6,508 nt of DNA from an uncultured Carnobacterium sp. Its GTDB lineage: Bacteria > Bacillota > Bacilli > Lactobacillales > Aerococcaceae. The stretch spans positions 1 through 6,508 of the forward strand of contig CAJPNA010000078.1 in NCBI GenBank assembly GCA_905371865.1, given 5' to 3'. The position numbers and the translations under genes are program-made. Below are positions 6,192-6,508 of this stretch, one piece after another (the stretch's first letter is position 1; each line of letters opens with the position of its first letter). Below the pieces are notes generated by a model that saw only the letters and a program-made list of their open reading frames with translations, searched no databases and was not told the DNA's origin.

Positions 6192-6202
6192 CAGGATGTA
6201 AG
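6192..6202 (+). repeat. Truncated fourth unit start
   Basis: CAGGATGTAAG matches the opening of units A and C (CAGGATGTGAG) with one change. No hairpin follows. It marks the right border of the array or the scar of a lost copy. Confidence 0.65.
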
Positions 6203-6233
6203 CATCATCTACCAATTACTTTTTATAAATAAA

Positions 6234-6273
6234 AAAACACAATATACCTTATAAGGTATATTGTGTTTTCCCT
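6234..6273 (+). terminator. Rho-independent terminator, perfect 36-bp palindrome
   Basis: Bases 6234-6269 form a perfect palindrome centred on TTATAA (6249-6254). The right arm ends in TTTT, followed by CCC and TATTTT, and the left arm begins with an A-run. It should stop transcription coming from the dNTPase gene and hairpin array. By symmetry it could act in both directions, although the next gene is on the same strand. Confidence 0.85.
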
Positions 6274-6416
6274 ATTTTACGGAGCACTCCAAAAGATTCC
6301 CGTAATGGATTTATGTAAAAGCATTGTATTTTTGTTCAGATTCTTATTTTAAAGACGTCCAATGATTCAGCTCAAAACATTACTTAACTCTATTTAACAA
6401 TTTTCAAGGAGGCACT
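6274..6416 (+). other. Intergenic leader before the HAD phosphatase gene
   Basis: These AT-rich 143 bp must hold the promoter of the next gene if the preceding terminator is efficient. I see no convincing -35/-10 pair. TTACGG (6277-6282) and CCGTAA (6300-6305) form a 6-bp inverted repeat with a 17-nt gap. A strong ribosome site AAGGAGG lies at 6406-6412. Confidence 0.4.
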
Positions 6417-6508
6417 ATGTCTATCAAATTAATCGCCATCGATATCGACGGCACACTGCTCAATTCAAAACGTGAAATCACACCTCGAGTAAAGGCTGCT
6501 TTAAACGC
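6417..6508 (+). CDS. Cof-type HAD-superfamily phosphatase, N-terminal 30 residues (runs off the right edge)
   Basis: The frame reads MSIKLIAIDIDGTLLNSKRE and then ITPRVKAALN. The HAD motif I DIDGT has the nucleophile D9 and the general acid/base D11. The TLLNSKREI stretch is typical of Cof/YidA-type enzymes, which dephosphorylate sugar phosphates and related small molecules in the cytoplasm. The ATG at 6417-6419 has AAGGAGG (6406-6412) only 4 nt before it, close but usable. The remaining part (family length about 270 residues) is outside the window, so the substrate cannot be suggested. Confidence 0.93.
   Translation, partial: MSIKLIAIDIDGTLLNSKREITPRVKAALN

Larger units (their letters stand above)
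5825..6197 (+). repeat. Tandem array of three 122-bp hairpin units plus a truncated fourth; candidate structured RNA
   Basis: The 6-mer CAGGAT begins units at 5825, 5947, 6069 and 6192, giving periods of 122, 122 and 123 bp. The first three units each fold into one long imperfect hairpin. The fourth keeps only its opening (CAGGATGTAAG) and then becomes ordinary AT-rich sequence. Linkers between hairpins are conserved, of the form CGARYTCAACT, then 1-4 nt, then CAGGATRYGAG, while hairpin arms differ in sequence but still pair. The first unit is about 55% G+C by count, visibly higher than the flanking genes. The period is not a multiple of three and open frames across it do not repeat as protein, so it is not coding. 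Plus-strand loops (GAA, GAA, CUUG) and possible G-A mismatches fit an RNA read on this strand, co-transcribed with the dNTPase. I do not recognise the family. Confidence 0.9.

Noticed and set aside
5831..6232. A 133-codon open frame on the plus strand (GTG start) across the hairpin array
   Set aside because: It has no ribosome site and no recognisable protein family, and it overlaps the palindromic array. The 122-bp period shifts the frame between units, so the DNA repeat is not kept as a protein repeat.

Overview
The window looks like a low-to-moderate-GC Gram-positive chromosome, most likely of the order Lactobacillales (enterococcus, carnobacterium or Granulicatella-like). The reasons are strong AAGGAGG-type ribosome binding sites, a Gram-positive type LexA box, a VanR/VanS-like two-component pair, a LipL-type lipoyl amidotransferase and a dNTPase that closely resembles Enterococcus faecalis EF1143. 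The genus cannot be fixed from the sequence alone.

Left half, minus strand (1-3329): reading in the direction of transcription, a response regulator and its histidine kinase form an overlapping operon. The kinase starts at a TTG codon inside the regulator gene, and the operon ends in a rho-independent terminator. Next come exoA (AP endonuclease) and the 5' part of uvrA (nucleotide excision repair), which runs off the left edge. A LexA (SOS) box sits in the short exoA-uvrA gap. It touches the exoA stop codon and covers the -35 of the uvrA promoter, so uvrA should be damage-inducible.

Right half, plus strand (3481-6508): after a divergent intergenic region come lipL (octanoyl/lipoyl transfer from GcvH to E2 subunits), an HD-domain dNTP triphosphohydrolase, and the first 30 codons of a Cof-type HAD phosphatase.

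The unusual part lies between the dNTPase stop codon and the HAD gene. About 370 bp (5825-6191) hold three tandem units with a period of 122-123 bp, plus a truncated fourth start. Each unit is one long imperfect hairpin. The arm sequences differ from unit to unit, but pairing is kept. The following are the same in all three: the 10-nt offset of the basal stem, its 8-position length, a 4-nt GYTY bulge on the 5' side, an asymmetric 4x2 internal loop near the apex, and the linkers between hairpins. Such covariation between paralogous copies is strong evidence for a conserved structured RNA or single-stranded DNA element. I do not recognise the family. The array is followed by a perfect-palindrome terminator, so it probably forms the 3' UTR of the dNTPase transcript or an RNA processed from it.
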